Positions 26,839 through 39,672 are shown, counted from the stretch's first letter. The stretch is 51,387 bases of DNA from an uncultured Pelagibacteraceae bacterium (GCA_902569185.1 CACFTH010000006.1:1-51387), one strand, 5' to 3'. Notes: a model not told the origin generated them from the letters alone. Made by a program: numbers and translations.

Positions 26839-27573
26839 ATGTCTATTGAAATTAAAAATTTATCAAAAAAATTTAATGAAGTTTATGCAGTAAAAAATGT
26901 TAATTTTACTATAGGCACAAACAAAACTATAGGATTACTTGGTCCTAATGGTTGTGGAAAAACTACATCAATAGGAATGATGCTTGGATTAATTAAGCCA
27001 ACTACAGGTGATATTATTATTCAAAATAAAAATATAAATACATTTGAGAGAAATAAACTTTTAAGCATAATGAATTTTGCTTCGCCCTACGTAGAATTAC
27101 CTAAAAAACTTAGTGTAAAACAAAATCTTCAAATCTACGGTAGGCTTTACGGGGTAAAAGATTTATCTCTTAGAATAGATGAATTAGCCGAAGACTTAAA
27201 TTTAAAAGATTTTATTAATAAAAAAACTGGAGAGTTATCCTCAGGACAAAAAAATAGAGTATCACTTGCTAAGTCGCTAATTAACAAACCTGAAATTCTT
27301 CTATTAGATGAACCGACAGCAAGTCTTGATCCAGATATTGGTGATTATGTTAGATCTTATGTGCAGTCATACAAATCTAAAAATAAAGTAACTATACTTT
27401 TAGCTTCTCATAACATGGCTGAGGTAGAAAGGCTTTGTGACAGTGTTATAATGATGAAAAAAGGGAAAATTATTGATCAAGGAACTAGTAAAGAAATAAT
27501 AAATAGACATGGTCGAACAAATCTAGAAGAAACATTTTTAAAAATAGTAAGGAGTAAAGATGAGGTGGCATAA
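26839..27573 (+). CDS. ABC exporter ATP-binding protein
   Basis: A complete ABC ATPase of 244 residues: Walker A GPNGCGKT at 35-42, signature LSSGQ at 133-137 and Walker B ILLLDEP at 153-159, followed by the switch histidine in LLASHNMAE. It pairs with the ABC-2 permease gene that overlaps its 3' end by 14 bases. The class resembles drug, polysaccharide or lipid exporters (DrrA/NodI-like). The next gene is a glycosyltransferase, so export of a glycan or glycolipid is an inference; the substrate is not readable. Confidence 0.93.
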   Translation: MSIEIKNLSKKFNEVYAVKNVNFTIGTNKTIGLLGPNGCGKTTSIGMMLGLIKPTTGDIIIQNKNINTFERNKLLSIMNFASPYVELPKKLSVKQNLQIYGRLYGVKDLSLRIDELAEDLNLKDFINKKTGELSSGQKNRVSLAKSLINKPEILLLDEPTASLDPDIGDYVRSYVQSYKSKNKVTILLASHNMAEVERLCDSVIMMKKGKIIDQGTSKEIINRHGRTNLEETFLKIVRSKDEVA

Positions 27574-28351
27574 AATCTATGCTTTATGTTTAAGGCATAT
27601 TTATTTAATAAGTAATTCTTTGCCGAGAATTATAGACTTAATATATTGGCCAACTGTCCAAATATTTTTATGGGGATTTATATCAAAATTTTTTACTTTA
27701 AATTCTGAGTATTACAGTAATACAGTAGGAATAATATTAACAGCAGCCATTCTATACGATTTTTTATTTAGAGTAAGTATTAGTTATAATATTATGTTTC
27801 TTGAAGAAATTTGGAGTAGGAATTTTACAAATTTATTTATAGCTCCAATAAAATTAAGTGAAATGATAGCATCGCTTACAATAACTGCAGTGTTTAGATC
27901 TTTGATAGGACTAATTCCAGCTGCATTATTGGCCATACCTTTGTTCGGCGTTTCAGTTTTTAAAATAGGTTTGCCACTGTTAGCATTATTATTTAGTTTG
28001 TATATTTTTGGTGTCACGCTTGGACTTTTGGTCACCGCAGGACTTTTGCGATTTGGCCCTTCGTTTGAAAATATTGCTTGGGCAAGCTTATTTTTTTTAG
28101 CTCCATTAGGTTGTATATATTATCCAGTAGAGATATTGCCTTTGTCTTTACAAGTAATAGCAAAAGGACTGCCGCTTGTTCATGTTTTTGAGGAAATGAG
28201 AAATATACTTATAAATAATACAATTAATTATTTTGAAATATTCATTTCAATTTTAATTTCAATTGCCTATTTTATTTTTGGTGTAATAATTTTTTATATG
28301 GCATATTTTGGTGCTAGAGTAAGAGGCACCTTGATAAATATGGGGGAATAA
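27560..28351 (+). CDS. ABC-2 type transporter permease
   Basis: 263 residues with about six predicted membrane helices, starting with a short cytoplasmic amphipathic stretch (MRWHKIYALCLRHIY) then LIYWPTVQIFLWGF. The ABC-2 signature region near the C-terminal third reads APLGCIYYPVEILPLSLQVIAKGLPLVHVFEEMR; this YPVEILP...LP...E pattern is typical of NodJ/DrrB-like permeases. Translation is coupled to the ATPase through a 14-base overlap, and the GT17-type gene follows four bases after the stop. Transport direction (export) is inferred from the family. Confidence 0.9.
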   Translation: MRWHKIYALCLRHIYLISNSLPRIIDLIYWPTVQIFLWGFISKFFTLNSEYYSNTVGIILTAAILYDFLFRVSISYNIMFLEEIWSRNFTNLFIAPIKLSEMIASLTITAVFRSLIGLIPAALLAIPLFGVSVFKIGLPLLALLFSLYIFGVTLGLLVTAGLLRFGPSFENIAWASLFFLAPLGCIYYPVEILPLSLQVIAKGLPLVHVFEEMRNILINNTINYFEIFISILISIAYFIFGVIIFYMAYFGARVRGTLINMGE

Positions 28352-28354
28352 TAA

Positions 28355-29170
28355 ATGGCTCTGTATGACTGTTTTATGTATTTTGATGAAGATATGCTGC
28401 TCGATATCAGGCTAAATATTTTAAATGAAACAGTTGATAAATTTATAATAGCGGAAGCAACAAAAACACACTCTGGTCAAGATAAAAAACTTAATTTTGA
28501 CATCAAAAATTTTTCAAAATTTAAAGATAAAATAAATTATTTAGTAATCGAAGATTTGCCTGTAAATTTAAGTAAATACAAGAAAGGTTGGTCAGAAAGT
28601 CATTTGAGAGATCAATATCAACGAAATTCTTTAAGTAGAGGTTTAGTGGACTGTGATGAAAACGATTTAGTTATGATATCAGATCTTGATGAGATTCCAA
28701 ATCCAGATAAGATTAGTGAATTTGATAAAGAAAAAAAGTATGCTTGTTTTCTACAAAAAAATTTACATCAAAAATTAAATTTACTAAATACTTCGATAAA
28801 GGAATGGCCTGGAACGAAAATATGTATAAAAAAATACCTTAAATCACCTCAATGGCTTAGAAATATTAAAATTAAAGAAATACCTTTTTGGAAATTCTAT
28901 AAACCACAAAGACCTCAAATATTAAATGATGGCGGCTGGCATTTTAATAGTTTAAAAACACCAGAGGAACTTTCAAATAAAATTAAAAGTTTTGCTCATC
29001 AAGAATTTAATGAGAATAAATTTGTTGATGTACAAAAAATTAGCGATAGGTTGAAAAATAATAAAGATTTATTTGACCGCGATTATAAATTTGAAATTAT
29101 AAAAATTGATGAAAATTACCCAAAATTTTTAAGGGAAAATAAGATTAAGTATAAAAGCTGGATATTATAA
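28355..29170 (+). CDS. GT17-like glycosyltransferase
   Basis: 271 residues. MALYDCFMYFDEDMLLDIRLNIL at the start, FIIAEATKTHSGQDK, RDQYQRNSL and DLVMISDLDEIPNP (a DxD-like acidic motif) match family 17 glycosyltransferases, best known from the eukaryotic bisecting N-acetylglucosaminyltransferase. GGWHFNSL is another conserved block. Bacterial members occur among surface-glycan genes. It ends the tsaC-ABC-ABC-GT unit, implying modification of whatever the ABC pair exports. The donor and acceptor sugars are unknown. It is convergent with the tRNA-Arg gene 18 bases away. Confidence 0.8.
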   Translation: MALYDCFMYFDEDMLLDIRLNILNETVDKFIIAEATKTHSGQDKKLNFDIKNFSKFKDKINYLVIEDLPVNLSKYKKGWSESHLRDQYQRNSLSRGLVDCDENDLVMISDLDEIPNPDKISEFDKEKKYACFLQKNLHQKLNLLNTSIKEWPGTKICIKKYLKSPQWLRNIKIKEIPFWKFYKPQRPQILNDGGWHFNSLKTPEELSNKIKSFAHQEFNENKFVDVQKISDRLKNNKDLFDRDYKFEIIKIDENYPKFLRENKIKYKSWIL

Positions 29171-29188
29171 AATTTGGTCATTAAATTT

Positions 29189-29266
29189 TGGCGGGCCGTG
29201 AAGGATTTGAACCCTCAACCTCACCGTCCGAAGCGGTGCGCTCTATCCAGTTGAAGCTAACGGCCC
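29189..29266 (-). tRNA. tRNA-Arg (anticodon TCG), CCA encoded
   Basis: Minus-strand fold: acceptor GGGCCGT/ACGGCCC, D arm GCTT...GAGC, anticodon stem CACCG/CGGTG with loop CTTCGGA (anticodon TCG), variable loop AGGTT, T arm GAGGG-TTCAAAT-CCTTC with one G-U pair, discriminator G and genomic CCA. The total is 78 bases. Anticodon UCG reads CGA and, by wobble, CGG. Confidence 0.95.
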
Positions 29267-29295
29267 TTAGGAATATAATACTTTTAAATTATTAG

Positions 29296-30276
29296 ATGAA
29301 TAAAACAATAACATTTTTAGCTAAGGATCTGGGAAAAAAGATCAGATTAGATAAGTATTTAGCAGATAACTTAAATGATTTTACCAGATCACAAATAAAA
29401 AAAATAATATTATCAAAGAATATCAAGTTGAATAAAAAGTTGATCAATTCTGCATCAGAGAAAGTAAAGAATGATGATTTAATTGAGGTGAGTTTTCCAG
29501 ATAAAACAAATAAAGATTTAAAACCAAAAAAAATAAATTTAGATATAGTATACGAAGATAACGATCTAATAATTATAAATAAAAAAAGTGGGTTAGTTGT
29601 TCATCCTGGAGCTGGAAATCAAGATGAAACTTTAGTGAACGGATTAATGTATCTTTACAAAAATAATTTGTCTAATATTAACGGAGACTTTAGACCAGGC
29701 ATAATCCATAGAATTGATAAAGATACGAGTGGTTTAATTGTTGTTGCTAAAAACAATCAAACTCACAATAGTCTCTCCGAGCAATTTAGTAATCACTCAA
29801 TAAAAAGAAAGTATTTGGCTTTAGTTTGGGGTGTTATAAGACCCTTGAATGGAAAAATAGTAACCTTAATTACTAGAAGCAAAAAAAATAGACAGCTTAT
29901 GTCTGTTAGCGAACGTTTGGGTAAAAAAGCAATTACAAACTATAAAACATTAAAAACATTTAGTTCTAATGGGATACCAAGAATGAGTTTAATTGAGTGT
30001 ATTTTAGAAACAGGTAGAACACATCAAATTAGAGTCCATCTTGCTTTTAAAGGAAATCCTTTAATCGGTGATAAAAAGTATGGAAAGAAAAAGCAAAAAT
30101 TTAAAAAAATTAATTCAAAATTTGAAAGAATACTTTCCTCTTTTGATAGACAAGCATTACATGCCAAAAGTTTAGGTTTTTTTCACCCAGTAAAAAAAAA
30201 GTTTCTTGATTTTGACTCCAAATTACCTAGTGACTTTAAAAAAATACTAGATTTTCTTGACAAATTTGGTAATTGA
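29296..30276 (+). CDS. rluD: 23S rRNA pseudouridine synthase, RluD family
   Basis: 326 residues: an N-terminal S4 RNA-binding domain (RLDKYLADNLNDFTRSQIKKII) then the RluA/RluD catalytic domain with HRIDKDTSGLIVVAKN, whose aspartate is the catalytic residue, and ETGRTHQIRVHLAF. RluD modifies helix 69 of 23S rRNA (1911, 1915, 1917). The S4 domain and length fit RluD better than RluA or RluC, but RluC cannot be ruled out by eye. It precedes rpoH by 31 bases, a neighbourhood seen in many alphaproteobacteria. Confidence 0.9.
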   Translation: MNKTITFLAKDLGKKIRLDKYLADNLNDFTRSQIKKIILSKNIKLNKKLINSASEKVKNDDLIEVSFPDKTNKDLKPKKINLDIVYEDNDLIIINKKSGLVVHPGAGNQDETLVNGLMYLYKNNLSNINGDFRPGIIHRIDKDTSGLIVVAKNNQTHNSLSEQFSNHSIKRKYLALVWGVIRPLNGKIVTLITRSKKNRQLMSVSERLGKKAITNYKTLKTFSSNGIPRMSLIECILETGRTHQIRVHLAFKGNPLIGDKKYGKKKQKFKKINSKFERILSSFDRQALHAKSLGFFHPVKKKFLDFDSKLPSDFKKILDFLDKFGN

Positions 30277-30307
30277 ACAATAAAATTTTATAAATATATA
30301 TACAAAT

Positions 30308-33305
<2,998 letters not shown>

Positions 33306-33306
33306 A

Positions 33307-34638
33307 TTATTTAATTGAGCTTTTGATTAGTTTTATACATTTTAGAATTAAACTTTTATCATACGACTCTGCCATTATCCTAATTTTTGGTTCTGTTCCA
33401 GATTTTCTGACTAAAATTCTACCATTTTGACCCATAAGCTTATTTGCTATCTTTATTGCCTTTTTACATTTTGATTTATTAATTACATTTTTATCATTTA
33501 CTTCTACGTTTTCTAATATTTGCGGTAATGGTTTAAAAACTTTTAATAATCGGCTAGCTTTTTTACCCTTCCGGAGAGAAAATAAAACCTCTAGGGCTAC
33601 TAATAATCCATCCCCAGTTGTTGCAAATTTTCCTAAAATAATGTGGCCAGACTGTTCACCGCCTAAATTATAATTGAGCTTTTTCATTTTTTCTTTAACA
33701 TATCTATCTCCAACTTTAGACCTCGAAAATCTTATTTTTTCATTAAGTAAAAATTTTTCCAAACCATAATTTGACATTAATGTTCCAATCACACCACCTT
33801 TTAAAATTTTTTTAGATTTCCATCTACGAGCTAACATTGCAATAATTTGATCACCATCTATTATTTTTCCATTTTCATCGCACATAATTACTCTGTCAGC
33901 ATCTCCATCAAATGCTATTCCAATTTTTGCTTTGTGTTTTTTAACAGCAGTCTTTATTTTTGAGGGATATGTTGATCCGCATTTTTCATTAATATTTAAT
34001 CCATTTGGTTTTACTCCTATAGAAATCACTTTTGCACCAAGTTCTTTTAATAATTTAGGAGCAGCTTTATAAGAAGCTCCATTTGCACAATCTAATACAA
34101 TTTTCGTGCCTTTTAGATGAAAATTGTTTGGAAAATTATTTTTTAATATTTTTGTATATTTATCATTCCCATCCTCGAGACGTTTTACTCTTCCCAATAA
34201 TTTTGGGTTTGTTAACTGTTTTGTGTTTTTTGCATCAATTAATTTTTCAATTTTTTTTTCAATTTTGTCAGATAGTTTCATTCCATCAGGACCAAATAAC
34301 TTCAATCCATTATCATGGTAGGGATTGTGTGATGCAGTAATCATTATTCCCATATTAGCCTTCATAGATTTGGTCAACATAGCTAAACCATTTGTAGGTA
34401 AAGGGCCTAAAGTGTAAACATGCATTCCACCAGATACTAAACCAGAAACTAGTGCTGGTTCTAAAGTATATCCTGATAATCTAGTATCCTTTGCAATTAT
34501 AGCTATTTGTTTTGATTTTTTTTGATTTTTGAAATAAGTACCCGAAGCAAGACCAAATTTAAAAAATTTTTCTCCAGTTATATTTCCTTGATTTACTGTT
34601 CCTCTAATACCGTCAGTTCCAAAATATTTATTTTTCAT
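33307..34638 (-). CDS. glmM: Phosphoglucosamine mutase
   Basis: 443 residues. It converts glucosamine 6-phosphate to glucosamine 1-phosphate for peptidoglycan and lipopolysaccharide. The N-terminus YFGTDGIRG is characteristic. The phosphoserine is S103 in ITASHNPYHDNGLK; the Mg-binding loop is FDGDADR; the substrate loop is GGEQSGHII; the C-terminal phosphate loop is RKSGTEPKIR. It overlaps the folP end by 11 bases, following the widespread ftsH-folP-glmM order. Confidence 0.97.
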   Translation of the reverse strand: MKNKYFGTDGIRGTVNQGNITGEKFFKFGLASGTYFKNQKKSKQIAIIAKDTRLSGYTLEPALVSGLVSGGMHVYTLGPLPTNGLAMLTKSMKANMGIMITASHNPYHDNGLKLFGPDGMKLSDKIEKKIEKLIDAKNTKQLTNPKLLGRVKRLEDGNDKYTKILKNNFPNNFHLKGTKIVLDCANGASYKAAPKLLKELGAKVISIGVKPNGLNINEKCGSTYPSKIKTAVKKHKAKIGIAFDGDADRVIMCDENGKIIDGDQIIAMLARRWKSKKILKGGVIGTLMSNYGLEKFLLNEKIRFSRSKVGDRYVKEKMKKLNYNLGGEQSGHIILGKFATTGDGLLVALEVLFSLRKGKKASRLLKVFKPLPQILENVEVNDKNVINKSKCKKAIKIANKLMGQNGRILVRKSGTEPKIRIMAESYDKSLILKCIKLIKSSIK

Positions 34639-35689
34639 TAATTTTTTCGTGCACCATTATTCCTTGCTTAATTTCCCTTACATTGTGCACTCTGAAAATT
34701 TGTACACCTTGGGATAATAAGTAAAGAACTGATGCTAATGTTCCTCCCGTTCTATCTTTACTATCGAACTCGCCAGATATTTGATTAATGAATCTTTTTC
34801 TTGAAGTCCCAACCAAAATAGGAAAGCCAAGACTATGAAACAAAGATATATTGGAAATTAAAGTCAAATTATGTTTCAAAGTTTTACCAAAACCGATCCC
34901 TGGATCTATTATGATTTTTTTATTATCTGTAATATTTGAAATTTCTTTTTCAAAAAAGTCATAAATATCTAATAAAACATTTTTGTATTTTGGATTCCTT
35001 TGCATTGTTTTTGGGGTTCCTTGCATATGATGTAAAACTTTCGGAATATTAAAATTTCTTAATTTAATGAGTGCAAAGGGATCATGATTAAAACCTGATA
35101 CATCATTGATTAGATCCGCGCCGCAAGCAATACTTTTAACCATTATATCGGATTTTCGTGTATCAACTGATAAACAAATTTTTTTATATTTTTTTTTAAA
35201 CTTATTTAAAACATACTTAATCCTCGCCCACTCAATTTTTGGATCAATCGTTTTTGAGCCTGGCCGAGTAGACTCTCCACCAACATCAATAATATTTGCT
35301 CCAGATTTTATCATGTTAGAAATTTGCTTAAATGCTTTACTGTAGTTGTTAAATTTTCCTCCGTCTGAAAAGCTATCAGGAGTAAGGTTAAGAATGCCCA
35401 TAATTGATGGAGATTGAAAATTAATATGTCTAAGAAAATCCTTTCTCTTCGAAACGATTTTGCTTAAATCTTCTTTAACAATTTTTCTTATTTTTTTATT
35501 TAGTTTTAAAACTTTATTAACTTTAATTAAATTAACTTTTACTCCCCTTTTTTCTCTGGAAAAAATTTCGATACTATCGAAGGCTATGTTGTTTTTACCG
35601 TTTAATGGAAGTGCTTTTTTTGTTTTGATTAATTTTCTTGCTTCACTTCCATGATAAAAATTACACGCCCTCGTGTAATATTTTCTCAT
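34628..35689 (-). CDS. folP: Dihydropteroate synthase with N-terminal extension
   Basis: 353 residues, about 80 longer than E. coli FolP. The catalytic barrel begins at SIMGILNLTPDSFSDGG (about 94 on), with GGESTRPGS, ISVDTRKSDI-type, LINDVSG and HHMQGTP blocks, and a C-terminal GTSRKR and RVHNVRE. It forms 7,8-dihydropteroate from pABA and the pterin diphosphate. The first 90 residues (MRKYYTRACNFYHGSEARK...) form an extra region; I recall comparable extensions in alphaproteobacterial FolP proteins, so it is probably genuine rather than a wrong start. The gene lies between ftsH (nine-base gap) and glmM. Confidence 0.94.
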   Translation of the reverse strand: MRKYYTRACNFYHGSEARKLIKTKKALPLNGKNNIAFDSIEIFSREKRGVKVNLIKVNKVLKLNKKIRKIVKEDLSKIVSKRKDFLRHINFQSPSIMGILNLTPDSFSDGGKFNNYSKAFKQISNMIKSGANIIDVGGESTRPGSKTIDPKIEWARIKYVLNKFKKKYKKICLSVDTRKSDIMVKSIACGADLINDVSGFNHDPFALIKLRNFNIPKVLHHMQGTPKTMQRNPKYKNVLLDIYDFFEKEISNITDNKKIIIDPGIGFGKTLKHNLTLISNISLFHSLGFPILVGTSRKRFINQISGEFDSKDRTGGTLASVLYLLSQGVQIFRVHNVREIKQGIMVHEKINEK

Positions 35690-35698
35690 GATAAGTTA

Positions 35699-37597
35699 TT
35701 ATAGTGCTGGTTTTGGTTTTAGACCAATAGAATCTATTGCTGAAGAGGCTTTATCATCAGCTTCTTCTTCCTGTTTTTTAGAAAGTTTAGTTGGTTGAAT
35801 ATTTTTAAGTATAAGATCTCTAATTTCATCACCAGTTAGAGTTTCGTAAACTAATAAAGCCTTAGCTATTTTATGTAGATCATCTATTTTTTCTGTTAAA
35901 ACTGTTCTAGCTCTTTCGTATCCGGTATCAACTATTTTTTTAACTTCAGTGTCCACTTTTTTTGCGGTTTCTTCAGACATATTTTGCTGTCTAGTAATTG
36001 ATCTTCCCAAAAACACTTCATCTTCATTTTCTCCATAAGCGATGGTTCCCAAACTTTTACTCATTCCATATCTTGTCACCATGTTTTTTGCCATTTTAGT
36101 AGCCATATCAATATCTGATGAAGCACCAGATGTTATTTTTTCGTAACCAAATATAATTTCCTCAGCAATCCTACCCCCCATTGCCACAGCTATATCTGAG
36201 TACATTTTTTCTCTTGTTACAGAGAGTTGATCTCTCTCCGGCAATCTCATAACCATTCCTAATGCTCTTCCTCTAGGTATAATGGTTGCTTTGTGTATAG
36301 GGTCAGATGCTTTTTCATTTAAAGCAACAATAGCGTGACCTCCTTCATGATATGCGGTTAATTTCTTTTCCTCTTCTGTCATTACCATTGATCTTCTTTC
36401 GGCACCCATCATTACCTTATCTTTGGCTTCCTCTATATCAACCATTGTTACTACTCTTTTATTTTTTCTTGCAGCCAAAAGGGCTGACTCGTTAATTAGA
36501 TTTGCTAAATCGGCTCCAGAAAAACCAGGAGTTCCTCTAGCTATGGTTCTAAGTTTTACATCTGGACCAGTATTTATTTTTTTAACATGAACTTTTAAAA
36601 TAGCTTCTCTTCCTAAAATATCAGGATTAGGCACTACAACTTGTCTATCAAACCTACCTGGTCTTAATAGAGCGGGATCTAAAACATCAGGTCTATTTGT
36701 TGCTGCTATTAAAATAATTCCCTCATTAGTATCAAAACCATCCATCTCAACCAAAAGTTGGTTTAAAGTTTGTTCTCTTTCATCGTTACCACCTCCTAGA
36801 CCTGCACCTCTGCTTCTACCAACCGCATCGATCTCATCAATGAAAATAATACATGGAGCATGTTTTTTTCCTTGCTCAAACATATCTCTAACTCTTGAAG
36901 CTCCAACTCCAACAAACATTTCCACAAAATCAGAACCTGAAATTGTAAAGAAAGGGACGTTAGCCTCACCTGCTATAGCTTTTGCTAAAAGTGTTTTGCC
37001 TGTACCTGGTGGTCCTATTAATAAAGCTCCTTTAGGAATTTTTCCTCCAAGTTTTCTAAATTTTCTTGGATCTTTTAAAAAATCAACTATTTCTTCTACT
37101 TCTTCTTTTGCTTCCTCAATACCTGCAACATCATTAAAAGTAACTTTACCCTGGGCTTCATTTAATAACTTTGCTTTTGATTTTCCAAATCCCATCGCAC
37201 CACCTCTACCACCTTGCATTTGACGCATGAAAAATATCCAAACACCAATTAAGAGTAACATTGGAAACCAAGACAATAGAACACCTAATAAAGAAGGCAT
37301 CTTATCCTCGACGGGAGCAGCATTTATACTGACATTTTTATCAGAAAGTTTGTTTACTAAATCTGGGTAATTTGGTGAATAAGTTTTGAACTTTGATCCA
37401 TCTGATAAAGTACCGTTAATATTATTTCCTTGAATTTCAACTTCAACAACTCTGCCATTATCAACCTCTTCTAAGAATGTCGAAAAGGCAATTTGATTAC
37501 TATTCTGGTTTGCTCTTTCAGGGTTTTGGAAAAGATTAAACAATCCTACTGAGAGTAAGATTATAAGTCCCCACATTAGTAAATTTCTAAAGTTCAT
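35699..37597 (-). CDS. ftsH: ATP-dependent zinc metalloprotease FtsH
   Basis: A membrane AAA protease of 632 residues that degrades unassembled membrane proteins and regulators such as RpoH. Two N-terminal helices (about 5-23 and 102-124) flank a small periplasmic domain. The AAA domain has Walker A GPPGTGKT (195-202), Walker B IIFIDEID and the second region of homology [20 protein letters not shown]. The zinc site is HEGGH at 417-421. It is followed by folP and glmM in the usual order. The gap to tilS is 114 bases, so a promoter could lie there. Confidence 0.98.
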   Translation of the reverse strand: MNFRNLLMWGLIILLSVGLFNLFQNPERANQNSNQIAFSTFLEEVDNGRVVEVEIQGNNINGTLSDGSKFKTYSPNYPDLVNKLSDKNVSINAAPVEDKMPSLLGVLLSWFPMLLLIGVWIFFMRQMQGGRGGAMGFGKSKAKLLNEAQGKVTFNDVAGIEEAKEEVEEIVDFLKDPRKFRKLGGKIPKGALLIGPPGTGKTLLAKAIAGEANVPFFTISGSDFVEMFVGVGASRVRDMFEQGKKHAPCIIFIDEIDAVGRSRGAGLGGGNDEREQTLNQLLVEMDGFDTNEGIILIAATNRPDVLDPALLRPGRFDRQVVVPNPDILGREAILKVHVKKINTGPDVKLRTIARGTPGFSGADLANLINESALLAARKNKRVVTMVDIEEAKDKVMMGAERRSMVMTEEEKKLTAYHEGGHAIVALNEKASDPIHKATIIPRGRALGMVMRLPERDQLSVTREKMYSDIAVAMGGRIAEEIIFGYEKITSGASSDIDMATKMAKNMVTRYGMSKSLGTIAYGENEDEVFLGRSITRQQNMSEETAKKVDTEVKKIVDTGYERARTVLTEKIDDLHKIAKALLVYETLTGDEIRDLILKNIQPTKLSKKQEEEADDKASSAIDSIGLKPKPAL

Positions 37598-37711
37598 TAT
37601 ATATATAAATAGTTATTTTTCTTAATATAACAAGTATGTCAAACTTGAATAACAATAAAATATGGCAAATTGTAGTATATGTACCAAAATTCACTCTTTT
37701 TATTGGATATT

Positions 37712-38710
37712 TTAAAATTCTTTTGTCACATGCAAAAAATTTTTTTTCTTTTCAAAAATACACCCTCCTAAAGTGCACTTTTTGATCCTGATTCTTTGAA
37801 ATCCTTCAATTAAATTTAAAACTTTAATTGATCTGGGAGGGTAATAAGATTTTGAAATATTTTTAATGACACTGTTCATTATTCTAAATCTGATTTCTAA
37901 AGGTTCATTCTGAAACTTTACAAAATTAAGAATTGCTTTTTTATTCTCGAAAACTACAAATTTTTTTATACTTTTTGCTACATAAAAATCTATTGCTTCC
38001 CTGGTTGAGGCAATATTTTTTATAGATCTAGAAATTTTTTCTATATTTATGCCTTTATTTTCTAAATTTTGTTTTAGCACTCTAACATTAGTCCTTAAAA
38101 ATTTTTTATTTTTATTACTTGGATCCTTGAGAGTCTTGCCGAAAATATTTTTAGCTATTTTAATAAGATCAATTTTTTTAAAATCAAGAAGTGGACGTAT
38201 TAGTCTTATTCCATTTTTAAGTGTTATCATTTCCTGCATAGATGAAAGTCCCTCAACACCACTCCCCCTTGACAATCGAATTAAAAAAGTCTCAATCTGA
38301 TCATCTTGGTGGTGTGCAACTAAAAGGGATTTAGCATTTTTCTTTTTGCAAAATTTTCCAAGTAATTCGTATCTAATATCTCTCGCATTTTTTTGTATAT
38401 TCTTTGTGATTTTTTGGTTATTTTTTAAAATTGATAGTGTTAAATTTTGTTTTTTAAGGAGTTTTTTTACACTTAAAGCTTCTTTATTAGAATTCTTTCT
38501 AAGTCCGTGATCAACTAGCGCAAAAAAAAACTTATATTTTTTTTCTACTGCAATACTTTTTGTTATTGAAACTAATGCTAAGCTATCCGGTCCACCAGAT
38601 ACGGCGACAACAAAAGAATTATTTTTTTTGTATTTTTTTAAGATTAGATTTACTTTTTGATAAATATCAGAATAGTTATGTCTTGTTACATTTGAATTTT
38701 TTATTCTCAT
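37712..38710 (-). CDS. tilS: tRNA(Ile)-lysidine synthase
   Basis: 332 residues. It attaches lysine to C34 of the AUA-reading tRNA-Ile. The PP-loop ATP motif SGGPDS is at 38-43, followed by DHGLRKNS and VAHHQDDQIETFLIRLSRGSG, all diagnostic. It is shorter than E. coli TilS and ends with a lysine-rich, AT-driven tail with no obvious second C-terminal domain, the compact form seen in several alphaproteobacteria. The first ATG at 38710 makes it overlap the end of cpoB by 35 bases; no later ATG precedes the PP-loop, so I kept it. Confidence 0.93.
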   Translation of the reverse strand: MRIKNSNVTRHNYSDIYQKVNLILKKYKKNNSFVVAVSGGPDSLALVSITKSIAVEKKYKFFFALVDHGLRKNSNKEALSVKKLLKKQNLTLSILKNNQKITKNIQKNARDIRYELLGKFCKKKNAKSLLVAHHQDDQIETFLIRLSRGSGVEGLSSMQEMITLKNGIRLIRPLLDFKKIDLIKIAKNIFGKTLKDPSNKNKKFLRTNVRVLKQNLENKGINIEKISRSIKNIASTREAIDFYVAKSIKKFVVFENKKAILNFVKFQNEPLEIRFRIMNSVIKNISKSYYPPRSIKVLNLIEGFQRIRIKKCTLGGCIFEKKKNFLHVTKEF

Positions 38711-39644
38711 ATTCTGCTTTTTGTAACACAGACTTGCTTGCTTTTGGATATTGTTTTTTTACTCCCTGTATCATCAAACATCCTTGATCTTTTTCACCAA
38801 GTTGAACTAATGTACTACCAAGTTTCAGTAAATTAATCGGAGCTTTTTTACTTTTAGGATAGTTTTGATAACCATCCAAGTATGCTGCAGCTGCGTCTTG
38901 GTAGAGTTGTCTGACCCTAAATGTTTCTCCGTACCAATATTGTGCACTTCCTGCTAAGTCATTACTTTTGTTTTTGTCAATAAATTCTCTTAGAGCAAAT
39001 TCGGCAGTTTCATAATCACCGACTTTTATAAAACTTACTGCAAAGTCATATTGCTCTCTGGGAGATTTGTTTGGTAACAAAGATTTAGCTGGAGAAGCTT
39101 TTTCTGTTACGACTAGTCCAGCAGATTCAACTGATTGTGTTTTTTGAATTTCGTTTGTTTTTTTAAGATCTTCATCTGATATTCTTCCAAGATTGTCCGG
39201 GAGATCAGTTCCAGGTAGTTTTTTCTTTTTTGAAATTTTTTTATCTTTAACTATATTTTCAGGATTATTTTCCAAATCACTAAACCTCAATTGGTTATCA
39301 GTTTGCATTTTTGTTATTCTTTTAGATAACTTGTCCATTTTAAAATTAACTTCCTCAAACTTATTCGTTAAATTTTGAAATTGAGTTTCTATTTCATTAA
39401 GTTTTAAAAGATGTCGTGTTAAAATATCTTCGTTTAAACTATTAGATGAAGAATTTGATGACGTTGTAATTTGCGAAGATTTATAAACTGCTTTTTCAAG
39501 TGTTTTTAGGTCTTGTTTTAATTTTTGAATTTCAGTTGAAATATTATCTGAGTTTTCTTCCTCAGCTTTTACAAGGTTTGAGATAAATAAAAATATAACT
39601 AAAAAAAAAGTTACAACTAAAAAATCGTGCTTTTTAAGAATCAT
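38676..39644 (-). CDS. cpoB: Tol-Pal system protein CpoB (YbgF)
   Basis: 322 residues: a signal peptide or anchor (about 8-27), an N-terminal coiled coil (about 30-120, many KL/E heptads), a linker rich in Ser/Pro, and a C-terminal TPR domain (EQYDFAVSFIKVGDYETAEFALREFI, QYWYGETFRVRQLYQDAAAAYLDGY, KAPINLLKLGSTLVQLGEKDQGC). CpoB coordinates outer-membrane constriction with peptidoglycan synthesis during division. It follows pal, but a strong terminator separates the two, so cpoB and tilS may need their own promoter; a TATATT box sits at 39658-39663 on the minus strand, 13 bases before the ATG. Confidence 0.92.
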   Translation of the reverse strand: MILKKHDFLVVTFFLVIFLFISNLVKAEEENSDNISTEIQKLKQDLKTLEKAVYKSSQITTSSNSSSNSLNEDILTRHLLKLNEIETQFQNLTNKFEEVNFKMDKLSKRITKMQTDNQLRFSDLENNPENIVKDKKISKKKKLPGTDLPDNLGRISDEDLKKTNEIQKTQSVESAGLVVTEKASPAKSLLPNKSPREQYDFAVSFIKVGDYETAEFALREFIDKNKSNDLAGSAQYWYGETFRVRQLYQDAAAAYLDGYQNYPKSKKAPINLLKLGSTLVQLGEKDQGCLMIQGVKKQYPKASKSVLQKAEYENKKFKCNKT

Positions 39645-39672
39645 TTTTTATTTTTTAAATATACAAGATGGC

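Noticed and set aside
36840-37223. 127-codon open frame antisense to ftsH
   Set aside because: It lies fully inside the conserved AAA domain of ftsH; its composition is that of a mirror frame, with no recognisable domain or ribosome binding site.
37610-37647. Possible ftsH promoter and CAAGT/ACTTG inverted repeat (37631-37647)
   Set aside because: A perfect TTGACA exists on the minus strand (37637-37642), but no acceptable -10 box at 16-18 bases could be found, and the 5-base arms are too short to argue for an operator.
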